Assembly: GCA_030044325.1 (NCBI GenBank)
Contig: JASHWA010000144.1
Span: 1-11,140, forward strand
Length of the DNA: 11,140 nt
Reading direction: 5' to 3'
Origin: Bryobacteraceae bacterium
Lineage (GTDB): Bacteria; Acidobacteriota; Terriglobia; Bryobacterales; Bryobacteraceae
Below are positions 5,843-11,140 of this stretch, in pieces. The notes beneath the pieces are model-generated. The model did not search any database. It saw only the letters and a program-made list of their open reading frames with translations, and had not been told where the DNA came from. Made by a program: the position numbers and the translations under genes. Within the stretch, counting starts at the first letter, position 1, and the number at the start of each line of letters is the position of its first letter.

Positions 5843-7822
5843 CTACTGCGGCTCACCCGGGAGCGGCGCGAGCACAGGCGTAACCTTCCCCCATCCCTGC
5901 TCCTTCGCCAGCGTCATATCCTTTATCAACTGCTCGGGAAGATTAGTCTTCACCTCTGGCCGCCCCTCCTGATTCGCCAGCGTCCAGGCGACCGCCGCTA
6001 CCGTTTTCGAAACGATCTGCATCTCGTGATAGTCGATCTTGTCCGGCGTATCGGTGGGGCGATGATAATCCGGGTGCAGTCCCGTGGTGAAAAACGCGAT
6101 GGGAATCCCGATTTTGGCGAAATTGTAGTGATCGCTGCGGTAGAAAATCCGCTGCCCGTTCGGTTGCGGGCCGAGATTGTCGTGCGTCGCGTCCGGCTTG
6201 GTCACGTCGTAGAAATGGTTCAGCTCCAGCTTCTGATAGCTGCCATTCACCGTCTCAATGGTCTTCTCCAAATCGTCGCTGCTGACGTTGGGACCGATCA
6301 GCAGAATCTCGCCGGGATTCACCAGCACGTGCGTCCGGTCGGGATCGGTGAAACCGGGCCCCTTGGTGCGCCCGATCATGTCGATATTCAGATCCGCGAC
6401 GATCTTGGCCGGATCGACGGGCGGATATTCCGCGAAATATTGCGAACCCCACAGCCCTTTCTCCTCGCCCGCGTTCCACAGGAAAATAATGCTGCGCTCC
6501 GGACGGATTCCCTTCCCCGCCCCTTCCGCGTACGCCCGCGCCATCGCCAGCACGGAAACCGAACCCGATCCGTCGTCATCGGCTCCGTTGTTCACGTTGT
6601 GCCCGTTGGGAAGCGGCTGGCTCAACCCGATGTGATCCAGGTGCGCGCTGATCACCACGTATTCGTTCTTCTTCACCGGGTCCGAGCCTTCGAGCATCGC
6701 CACCACGTTTTCCGCGTGTCCCCCTTCGCTTTTCACCGGAACGTGCAGCTTCAGCGTCTTGGCCGAATTGAGCTCGAACGAATCCAGCTTCACGTTCGAT
6801 CCGGCGCCGTAGAAGATCTGTGCGCCCGATTTCGATTCGCCCTGAAAAATCGCCTCGGTCATCGCCGGACCGGCGTTGATTTCGGGAACCCCCGCGCACG
6901 TTTCCGCCGAATGCAGCTTGGGCACGCTGTAGGGAGGGCCGTTCAGCCCGCGTCCGCCGCCGCCTCCGCCTCCGAACCCGCCGAAGCCCGCGTTGGGATT
7001 CTCCATCGTTTGAATCTGCTGGTAATCGGCGACGTGCACCACCGCCAGCGCTCCGTTCTGCGCGCCGTATTGCTCCGGCGTCAAAAAATCCTTGCACGCC
7101 TCGCCCAGCGGATTCTGCCCGCGCCCGCCGCCTCCGCGCCCTCCGCGGCCCTGTAGCGCCGCAAGCTCCGGTGGAAGCCCTGCCACCACGATGACCTTTC
7201 CATGCACGTCCACGCCCTGGAACGGATCGATATTGGTTTTGTGGATCACGTAGCCGTTGCCCGCGAACACCATCTTCGCGTTCGCGTCGAACGCCGCGAG
7301 CGGTGGCGCGCCGCGCCCGCCCGCCACCACCGTCCAGTCCTTCTCATATTCGAAATCGGTGGTGCGCGGACCGGAATTCTCCCCCCGCCCGCCTCCGCCG
7401 CCGAATCCGCCCCGGCCTCCGCGTCCGCCGCCCGGCGCGGTGAGCGAAGCCTTGGCCGATTCGGCGATCACGTGCTTGGTCACCAGCTCGAACGGCATCA
7501 AATACGGTTGCAGCGGACCATCCGTGTTGCTCATGCTGCCCATCGGCTTCAATCCGAACTCGGCCAGGCGGCTGGCGATGTACAGCGCCGCGGTATCGAA
7601 GCCGCGCGAAGGCAGATTGCGTCCCTCCATCGCGTCGGAAGCCAGAAAATACAGCGAAATTCGCAATTCCTCCTGCGTGATCGAATCGGCGTTGCCGAAC
7701 GCGGGCATCGCGGGAGCCGCGCTTTTCGCGGCAGCCTTGGATTTGTGCTGAGCCTCGACCGCGGGCAGAATCGCAACGACGGCTAGAGAAACGATGAGTT
7801 GTCGCATGAGCATATTGAGCAT
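5843..7822 (-). CDS. Secreted M28-family zinc metallopeptidase with Gly/Arg-rich inserts
   Basis: M28 enzymes are two-zinc aminopeptidases or carboxypeptidases. All expected residues are visible: His394 (SAHLDH), Asp415 (GADDDGSG), catalytic Glu453 with ligand Glu454 (AGEEKG), Asp481 (NIDMIG) and His587 (DYHRPTDT). The N-terminus is a signal peptide ending near VEA-Q (22-25), so export is expected; no lipobox is seen. Residues about 110-340 resemble a protease-associated insert domain broken by three Gly/Arg-rich stretches (131-147, 225-235, 279-292). At 659 residues it is longer than simple M28 enzymes because of this region. Starts at 7822, 7813 and 7807 are possible: the third gives MRQLIV, a good signal-peptide start, and no site has a clear ribosome sequence. 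It is alone on its strand, 77 bp downstream of the glycosylase gene. Confidence 0.93.
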   Translation of the reverse strand: MLNMLMRQLIVSLAVVAILPAVEAQHKSKAAAKSAAPAMPAFGNADSITQEELRISLYFLASDAMEGRNLPSRGFDTAALYIASRLAEFGLKPMGSMSNTDGPLQPYLMPFELVTKHVIAESAKASLTAPGGGRGGRGGFGGGGGRGENSGPRTTDFEYEKDWTVVAGGRGAPPLAAFDANAKMVFAGNGYVIHKTNIDPFQGVDVHGKVIVVAGLPPELAALQGRGGRGGGGRGQNPLGEACKDFLTPEQYGAQNGALAVVHVADYQQIQTMENPNAGFGGFGGGGGGGRGLNGPPYSVPKLHSAETCAGVPEINAGPAMTEAIFQGESKSGAQIFYGAGSNVKLDSFELNSAKTLKLHVPVKSEGGHAENVVAMLEGSDPVKKNEYVVISAHLDHIGLSQPLPNGHNVNNGADDDGSGSVSVLAMARAYAEGAGKGIRPERSIIFLWNAGEEKGLWGSQYFAEYPPVDPAKIVADLNIDMIGRTKGPGFTDPDRTHVLVNPGEILLIGPNVSSDDLEKTIETVNGSYQKLELNHFYDVTKPDATHDNLGPQPNGQRIFYRSDHYNFAKIGIPIAFFTTGLHPDYHRPTDTPDKIDYHEMQIVSKTVAAVAWTLANQEGRPEVKTNLPEQLIKDMTLAKEQGWGKVTPVLAPLPGEPQ

Positions 7823-7899
7823 ATAAGGATATCATCCAGGCGCGCGACTTTCAGCCCGCGAGCCGCGCCAGTAATGGCGCGGGTAACCCGGCGATGGCG

Positions 7900-8505
7900 T
7901 CACATCGCCCCGACGTTCTCCAGGCTGCGCCACAAATACCAGCTCGCCACCGAACAGTACGGCCGCCACGCCGCGGCGATTTTCTCCATTTCCGCCGGTT
8001 TGGGCAGCTCGGCGAGACCGTACGCCTTTTTGATCGCCGCGCGAACGCCCAGATCGCCGGTGGGCAAAACGTCGGGACGCCGCAGCGCGAAAATCAGGAA
8101 CATGTGCACGGTCCATACGCCGATGCCCTTGACGCGCGTCAGGTGCTCGATCACGGCTGCGTCTTCAAGCGTCACACAGCGCGCGAAATCGATTTCGCCT
8201 TTGCGCGTCAGCCGCGCCAGCTCGCGAATATAGCTCATTTTCTGCGGCGAAAGTCCCAGCGCGCGCATCCGCGCCGGCCGCAGCTTCAGAATCGATTCCG
8301 GCGTCAGCGGATCGGCCCTGGCCGCGTCCTTCAACCGCCCGAAAATGGTCGCCGCGGCCTTCCCGTGCAGTTGCTGATAAGTAATCGAGCGCACCAGCGT
8401 CTGGAAAATCGGCTCGCGATACTCGATTTTATAAGGTCCAACCCGTTCAATAATCGACGCCATAACGGCATCGGCGCTTTTTAAATGGTCGATCGCTTTT
8501 TTCAT
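7900..8505 (-). CDS. DNA-3-methyladenine glycosylase II-like (AlkA/HhH-GPD family)
   Basis: This 201-residue base-excision repair enzyme should remove alkylated purines from DNA. The helix-hairpin-helix is LTRVKGIGVWTVHMF (122-136), followed by the catalytic Asp151 in LPTGDLGVR (147-155). ITYQQLHGKAA (41-51) is the conserved early helix of this family. There is no Cys cluster for an iron-sulfur centre, so it is of the AlkA/Mag1 type rather than Nth/MutY. The length is that of the short AlkA form lacking the N-terminal beta domain of E. coli AlkA. ATG at 8503-8505 gives MKKAIDHLKSAD; an ATG at 8550 would add 15 residues. It is divergent from the VWA gene across about 52 bp. No Ada box is seen, so alkylation control is not evident. 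Confidence 0.9.
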   Translation of the reverse strand: MKKAIDHLKSADAVMASIIERVGPYKIEYREPIFQTLVRSITYQQLHGKAAATIFGRLKDAARADPLTPESILKLRPARMRALGLSPQKMSYIRELARLTRKGEIDFARCVTLEDAAVIEHLTRVKGIGVWTVHMFLIFALRRPDVLPTGDLGVRAAIKKAYGLAELPKPAEMEKIAAAWRPYCSVASWYLWRSLENVGAM

Positions 8506-8544
8506 GCTCGAAAGGTGTGGAACACGATTCAAATCGCGTGCATC

Positions 8545-8550
8545 TATCAT
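8545..8550 (+). promoter_or_regulatory. Possible -10 box (TATCAT) of the VWA gene
   Basis: TATCAT ends 7 nt before the ATG at 8558, and no Shine-Dalgarno sequence is present there. This is the same arrangement as at 5369-5374. The -35 region is poor, so the call is tentative. Confidence 0.3.
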
Positions 8551-8557
8551 TGTAATT

Positions 8558-9529
8558 ATGAAGATCCTGCCGCTTCTCGTGACCCTCCCGGGGATTGCCC
8601 TCGCGCAACAGGAACCCACCATCAAGGTCGACGTCAACCTGGTCAACGTTTTGTGCTCGGTGCGCAACAAGAGTAATGGGCTGGTGGGCAATCTCGAAAA
8701 AAGCGATTTCACAATCTACGAAGATGGCAAGCAGCAGGAGATCAAGTTCTTCACGCGCGAAACCGATCTGCCGCTCACCATCGGCTTGCTGGTGGATACC
8801 AGCGGAAGCCAGCGCCGCCTGGTGGACGACGAAAAGCGCGCGGCCTCCCAGTTTTTCGCGAAAGTCCTGCGCAAAAAAGATCTCGCGTTTCTCATGCAGT
8901 TCGGAACCGAGGCCGAGCTCTTACAGGACGACACCGGCTCGCCGCGCCTGCTTCAGGATGCGCTCGAACAGCTGCACATGAGCGTGCCGGTGGGCGGCCT
9001 CCATCCCGGTCCCGTGCCCACCCAACAGAATCAGGCGGGGACGATTTTGTTCGATGCCGTGTATCTCGCCTCTACTGAAAAGATGCGCACGGAAGTCGGG
9101 CGCAAGGCGATCATCCTGATCACCGACGGCGTGGACGAAGGCAGCAAGACGCCCATCAACAAGGCCATCGAGGAAGCGCAGAAATCCGATTCGATCATTT
9201 ACAGCATCGATTACGAAGATCCCGCGGCCTACGGCGGCGGAGGGTTTGGAAGGATCACCATTGGCGGTCCGGGCGGCCAGGGGCTGCGCGACCTCGGCAA
9301 GATGTCGAGCGAAACCGGCGGACGCGTCTTCCGGGTGGATCGCCACAACTCGCTCAACGATATTTTTCAGGACTTGCAGGACGAAATGCGCAGCCAGTAT
9401 TCCATCGGCTACGCGCCGCCCAACCCCAACAAGGACGGCTCGTATCACAAGATCGAGATCAAGGTCGATGCCAAGGATTACAAGGTCCAGGCGCGCAAAG
9501 GCTACTACGCCATCGAAACCCAGCAGTAA
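8558..9529 (+). CDS. Secreted VWFA-domain protein of the Acidobacteria-associated family
   Basis: The 323-residue protein has a signal peptide (1-16, ALA-Q cleavage). A beta domain (about 20-70) with VNLVNVLCSVRNKSNGLVGN and LEKSDFTIYEDGKQQEI matches the start of the VWFA-related acidobacterial family (TIGR03436 style). The VWA domain follows (about 72-285) with a complete metal-ion-dependent adhesion site: D80-T-S82-G-S84, T162 in GTILFDAV, and D190 in LITDGVD. A Gly-rich loop lies at 225-242. The C-terminal strand region ends KVQARKGYYA (309-318), also typical. It probably binds a protein ligand in a Mg2+-dependent way outside the cytoplasm; the ligand is unknown. ATG at 8558 is chosen because the signal peptide starts there; an upstream in-frame ATG at 8504 would bury it. 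The gene is divergent from the glycosylase gene. Confidence 0.92.
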   Translation: MKILPLLVTLPGIALAQQEPTIKVDVNLVNVLCSVRNKSNGLVGNLEKSDFTIYEDGKQQEIKFFTRETDLPLTIGLLVDTSGSQRRLVDDEKRAASQFFAKVLRKKDLAFLMQFGTEAELLQDDTGSPRLLQDALEQLHMSVPVGGLHPGPVPTQQNQAGTILFDAVYLASTEKMRTEVGRKAIILITDGVDEGSKTPINKAIEEAQKSDSIIYSIDYEDPAAYGGGGFGRITIGGPGGQGLRDLGKMSSETGGRVFRVDRHNSLNDIFQDLQDEMRSQYSIGYAPPNPNKDGSYHKIEIKVDAKDYKVQARKGYYAIETQQ

Positions 9530-9543
9530 GCGCTGAGAGGTTT

Positions 9544-9660
9544 CTGAAAAACTCCTCGGCGAACCCCCGGCCTGACGGCCAGGGCTGTATGGCCCACGGC
9601 GATTCAACGATTTCAGGAACAGCCCTGCCCGTGAGGGCGGGGGTAGCTGGAGTTTTTCAG
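9544..9660. repeat. 117-bp REP/BIME-like element: two inverted hairpin arms inside a 12-bp inverted repeat
   Basis: CTGAAAAACTCC (9544-9555) is perfectly inverted as GGAGTTTTTCAG (9649-9660). Inside are two 26-bp arms, 9563-9588 and 9619-9644, which are inverted copies matching at 23 of 26 positions. Each arm folds into its own hairpin with a 4-nt loop: GGCC-TGAC-GGCC in arm 1 and GCCC-GTGA-GGGC in arm 2, both flanked by CCC/GGG and a T-G-type pair. One of the differences between the arms is a paired G-C to C-G swap that keeps the stem. It lies between two convergent genes and may also stop transcription. Known dispersed elements with this build are mobilised by REP-associated transposases, but none is in the window. 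Confidence 0.7.
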
Positions 9661-9682
9661 CACCCTCCTAAGGAGCCTGCTG
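9658..9682. repeat. 25-bp imperfect palindrome next to the double-hairpin element
   Basis: CAGCA-CC-CTCCT-A-AGGAG-CC-TGCTG reads as two stems (5 bp and 5 bp) with symmetrical CC/CC mismatches around a single central A. It shares its first three bases with the end of the 9544-9660 element, so both may belong to one mobile or terminator unit. Confidence 0.55.
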
Positions 9683-9728
9683 TACGCGCTCGTGCGTGCC
9701 GCCCCGGCGCTGTCCCTTTTGGTCAACC

Positions 9729-10001
9729 CTACAGCGGCTTGCGCGGCGAAGCGATTTCGTCCAGGTCTTCGTAGGAAGCCGCGTGCACCGCGCGCACCAG
9801 TTCTTCCGCCGAAGTTGGCTGGGAGCTAACCGTTACTGCTCTCCCTTCCGGCATGGATACCCCGCGCCGGATGTCCTTGAGCAGTTGCTTCATCTCGGCG
9901 ACATCCGTTCCGATCTGAAAAATCTTGTAAGCCGCAAAGATGACGAGAGCGAAGCTCAGCAGCGTCAGCCCGCTCGAAAAAAACGTTTCCAGTGCGGTCA
10001 A
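9729..10001 (-). CDS. Small single-helix membrane protein, 90 residues, function unknown
   Basis: I do not recognise a family. One strongly hydrophobic helix (about 8-29, GLTLLSFALVIFAAYKIF) follows a short N-terminus. Then come a charged helix with DVAEMKQLLKDIRRG (33-47) and an acidic-basic tail. It probably sits in the inner membrane with a cytoplasmic coiled or helical tail. The start is TTG (9999-10001), supported by a strong GGGAGGA 7 nt upstream. The only in-frame ATG is internal (M37), beyond the hydrophobic helix. It is divergent from the metallothionein gene (103 bp apart) and convergent with the VWA gene. Confidence 0.72.
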   Translation of the reverse strand: MTALETFFSSGLTLLSFALVIFAAYKIFQIGTDVAEMKQLLKDIRRGVSMPEGRAVTVSSQPTSAEELVRAVHAASYEDLDEIASPRKPL

Positions 10002-10008
10002 GCGAAAA

Positions 10009-10015
10009 TCCTCCC
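10009..10015 (-). promoter_or_regulatory. Strong ribosome binding site for a TTG start
   Basis: On the minus strand GGGAGGA lies exactly 7 nt before the TTG at 10001, which decides the start of the small membrane protein. Confidence 0.75.
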
Positions 10016-10092
10016 ACCCGATCCATCGGCGGACCCGCCGCGCGGCTTTAACAAATTCGAAATGAAGCTGTTCCGCGGCCGTCCCACCCTAT

Positions 10093-10097
10093 GGAGG
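10093..10097 (+). promoter_or_regulatory. Ribosome binding site of the metallothionein
   Basis: GGAGG lies 7 nt before the ATG at 10105. It supports translation of this very short frame. Confidence 0.75.
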
Positions 10098-10104
10098 CTG
10101 ATTT

Positions 10105-10245
10105 ATGGAAAATCGCAAGTGCGCACACCCCAGTTGTCATTGCCAGGCGCGGGCCGGCAGTGATTATTGCAGCACTTACTGCGAAGGAGAGGCGCACACC
10201 GCCGACATCACCTGCAATTGCGGCCATCCCGCCTGTGCCCGCTAA
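10105..10245 (+). CDS. Small bacterial metallothionein (46 residues)
   Basis: The protein has eight Cys in 46 residues (6, 11, 13, 22, 26, 37, 39, 44) and four His (8, 12, 31, 41). Motifs KCAHPSCHC (5-13), DYCSTYCEGEAH (20-31) and CNCGHPAC (37-44) match the SmtA-like bacterial metallothionein pattern, in which the YCSxxCE segment belongs to a zinc-finger-like part that packs on a Zn4-type cluster. It should bind zinc, cadmium or copper in the cytoplasm for storage or detoxification. Length is slightly below the usual 50-56 residues. The ribosome site is excellent. No metalloregulator gene such as an ArsR/SmtB type is adjacent; the MerR-type gene is 5 kb away and lacks metal-binding Cys. A repeat element starts 6 bp after the stop. 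Confidence 0.88.
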   Translation: MENRKCAHPSCHCQARAGSDYCSTYCEGEAHTADITCNCGHPACAR

Positions 10246-10251
10246 GAGTGG

Positions 10252-10332
10252 GTCAGAAATGGGACTGTCCCAAGGAGCGGCCCCTGGCTCCTCCCCGCTT
10301 GGTCGCGACGGTGGACTGTTCCCATTTCCGAC
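10252..10332. repeat. 81-bp inverted-repeat element (REP/MITE-like) after the metallothionein
   Basis: GTCAGAAATGGGAC (10252-10265) is inverted as GTTCCCATTTCCGAC (10318-10332), with one substitution and one extra base. The left end includes the palindrome GGGACTGTCCC (10261-10271). Inside, GGAGC (10274-10278) pairs with GCTCC (10287-10291), and CCAAG (10270-10274) with CTTGG (10298-10302), giving alternative stems. There is no gene within it. It could be a non-autonomous mobile repeat that also stops metallothionein transcription. Confidence 0.6.
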
Positions 10333-10405
10333 ACCGGCTGCTAAGTCGAATCCCGGGGTTCGAATCGGCGTTTCCCCTGAGAACCAGCCCGAATAAACTC
10401 GCCGA

Positions 10406-10411
10406 TATAAG
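10406..10411 (+). promoter_or_regulatory. Possible -10 box (TATAAG) of the J-like gene
   Basis: TATAAG ends 5 nt before the ATG at 10417. AAGGG (10409-10413) is only 3 nt from the ATG, too close for a normal ribosome site. Either it is a leaderless start, or the gene is read through from upstream. Confidence 0.3.
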
Positions 10412-10416
10412 GGTTT

Positions 10417-11094
10417 ATGTCGGCGCCCGTCTCCGGGAAATACCAGGATCACTATCTCGTGCTGGGGATCGATCCCAAGGCCGACCTGTCTGCGATCGAG
10501 GCGGCTTACGCCAATCTGGTAAAAAAATATCAGCCCGGTAATGCCGTCTCGGGCAATCTCGAAAGGTTCGATGCGATCAACGTCGCCTTCGAAGTGCTCT
10601 CCGATCCGAACCAGCGCGCCTCCTTTGACAAGCTCAAGGGCGCGCCAGCGAAAGAAGAAGCGCTTCCACAGTTCAGCGGCGTGCCGTTTTTTCAGGCCTT
10701 GAAGCAGGCAGCCGACGTTCGCGCCGCGCTGTTGTCGATTCTCTACGACCGCAGGCGTGCCAGGCCCTTCACCCCCAGCATTTCCGTGCGTCTGCTCGAA
10801 GGCATGCTCCAGCTAAGCACCGAGGAACTGAACATCGCGCTGTGGTACTTGAAGAAGCGCGGCCTGGTGAGCAGCGGCGACAAGAGCAGCCTGGAGATCA
10901 CGGCGGATGGGATGGACTGTCTGGAGAACAACCCTCCGGCGCCCGAGCGCGTGATACGCTTCATCAAACCCGAATCCGTCGCCGAAAAACCCCAGGAACC
11001 CCCCTCCGCCCGCGGGTCGGTTTTGCGGGCGCTCAATCGCGCTTCTAAAGCCAAATCGGAAAACGCGCCGGCCGCCATCACTTCCGGTAGATGA
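10417..11094 (+). CDS. Degenerate J-domain protein with a winged-helix-like C-terminal region
   Basis: This 225-residue protein starts with a J-like domain (about 10-75): DHYLVLGIDPKADLSAIEAA (11-30) and FEVLSDPNQRASFDKLKG (58-75) match helices I to IV of DnaJ-type domains. The HPD tripeptide needed to stimulate Hsp70 is replaced by Q39-P40-G41, so a normal DnaK co-chaperone role is unlikely. Residues about 100-172 (VRAALLSILY, LSTEELNIALWYLKKRGLVS, SSLEITADGMDCLE) read like a winged helix with a two-strand wing. The tail (about 173-225) is Pro/Lys-rich and probably disordered. No signal peptide or membrane helix. It may be a protein-interaction or regulatory protein; function is inferred only. 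Its 3' end overlaps by 17 bp the end of a minus-strand frame. Confidence 0.82.
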   Translation: MSAPVSGKYQDHYLVLGIDPKADLSAIEAAYANLVKKYQPGNAVSGNLERFDAINVAFEVLSDPNQRASFDKLKGAPAKEEALPQFSGVPFFQALKQAADVRAALLSILYDRRRARPFTPSISVRLLEGMLQLSTEELNIALWYLKKRGLVSSGDKSSLEITADGMDCLENNPPAPERVIRFIKPESVAEKPQEPPSARGSVLRALNRASKAKSENAPAAITSGR

Positions 11095-11140
11095 ACTCGT
11101 GACCGTAGTTCTCATTCCGGAAATACAGTTCGCGTACCGC
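11078..11140 (-). CDS. C-terminal end of a gene that runs out of the window (unrecognised)
   Basis: An open minus-strand frame enters at 11140 and stops at TGA (11078-11080). Its 20 residues, including ELYFRNENYGHEFIYRK, have the mixed aromatic, charged and polar composition of real coding sequence, unlike the Arg/Ala-rich shadow frames around it. It would end convergently with the J-like gene, overlapping its last 17 bp. Too short for a family call. Confidence 0.45.
   Translation of the reverse strand, partial: AVRELYFRNENYGHEFIYRK

Noticed and set aside
6026..7156. A 376-codon plus-strand open frame
   Set aside because: It lies antisense to the M28 peptidase, whose catalytic motifs are intact. 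The translation is rich in Arg, His and Val without any motif, as expected of a GC-rich shadow.
9589..9774. A 61-codon plus-strand open frame
   Set aside because: It starts inside the double-hairpin repeat and runs across the palindrome, with no ribosome site.
10347..10372. GGTTCGAATC, which looks like a tRNA T-loop
   Set aside because: The flanking bases do not form a T-stem, and no acceptor or anticodon arm can be built around it.
10048..10452. Minus-strand frame and the plus-strand frame 10091-10396 over the metallothionein
   Set aside because: Both cover the metallothionein and the repeat element in other frames. Only the metallothionein frame has a ribosome site and a family pattern.

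Overview
The window (11,140 bp, GC-rich) looks like the chromosome of an acidobacterium, probably from the Solibacter/Bryobacter side of the phylum. The best single clue is the secreted von Willebrand factor A protein at 8558-9529, which has the layout of the VWFA-related family typical of Acidobacteria. The Gly/Arg-rich secreted M28 peptidase and the dense set of small regulators fit that reading. I see no prophage, integrase, CRISPR array, rRNA or tRNA gene. Taxonomy rests on protein style only, not on a search.

Layout. (1) 1-1114, minus strand: a class I glutamine amidotransferase overlaps by ATGA a Sir2-family NAD-dependent deacylase. The Sir2 frame has an in-frame TGA at 102-104, and recognisable Sir2 zinc-ribbon sequence continues in the same frame to the window edge. 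(2) 1223-4618: a REC-GGEEF diguanylate cyclase (+) converges on a minus-strand two-component pair: a soluble histidine kinase with a globin-like N-terminus and a GAF domain, and its NarL/LuxR-type response regulator. An inverted-repeat cluster lies between the convergent genes. (3) 4700-5823: a MerR-type regulator behind a near-consensus sigma-70 promoter, then an unrecognised 146-residue protein whose -10 box sits so close to its ATG that the mRNA may be leaderless. (4) 5843-9529: a secreted M28 metallopeptidase (-), an AlkA-like HhH-GPD DNA glycosylase (-), and divergently the secreted VWA protein (+). (5) 9530-11140, a repeat-rich end: a REP/BIME-like double hairpin with a compensatory base-pair change between its two arms, a second palindrome, a small one-helix membrane protein (-, TTG start), a 46-residue metallothionein (+), another inverted-repeat element directly after the metallothionein stop, a protein with a degenerate J-domain plus a winged-helix-like region (+), and the C-terminal end of a minus-strand gene leaving the window.

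How the genes work together. The kinase and the NarL-type regulator form one two-component unit, and the neighbouring diguanylate cyclase is a plausible second output to c-di-GMP. The rest is a set of housekeeping, stress and secreted functions (alkylation repair, metal binding, extracellular peptide breakdown) rather than one pathway. I do not see a clear new multi-gene defence or biosynthetic system. The items most worth a second look are the interrupted Sir2 gene, the structured repeat elements near 9.6 and 10.3 kb, the globin-like kinase sensor that seems to lack a heme-ligating His, and the J-domain/winged-helix fusion without HPD.
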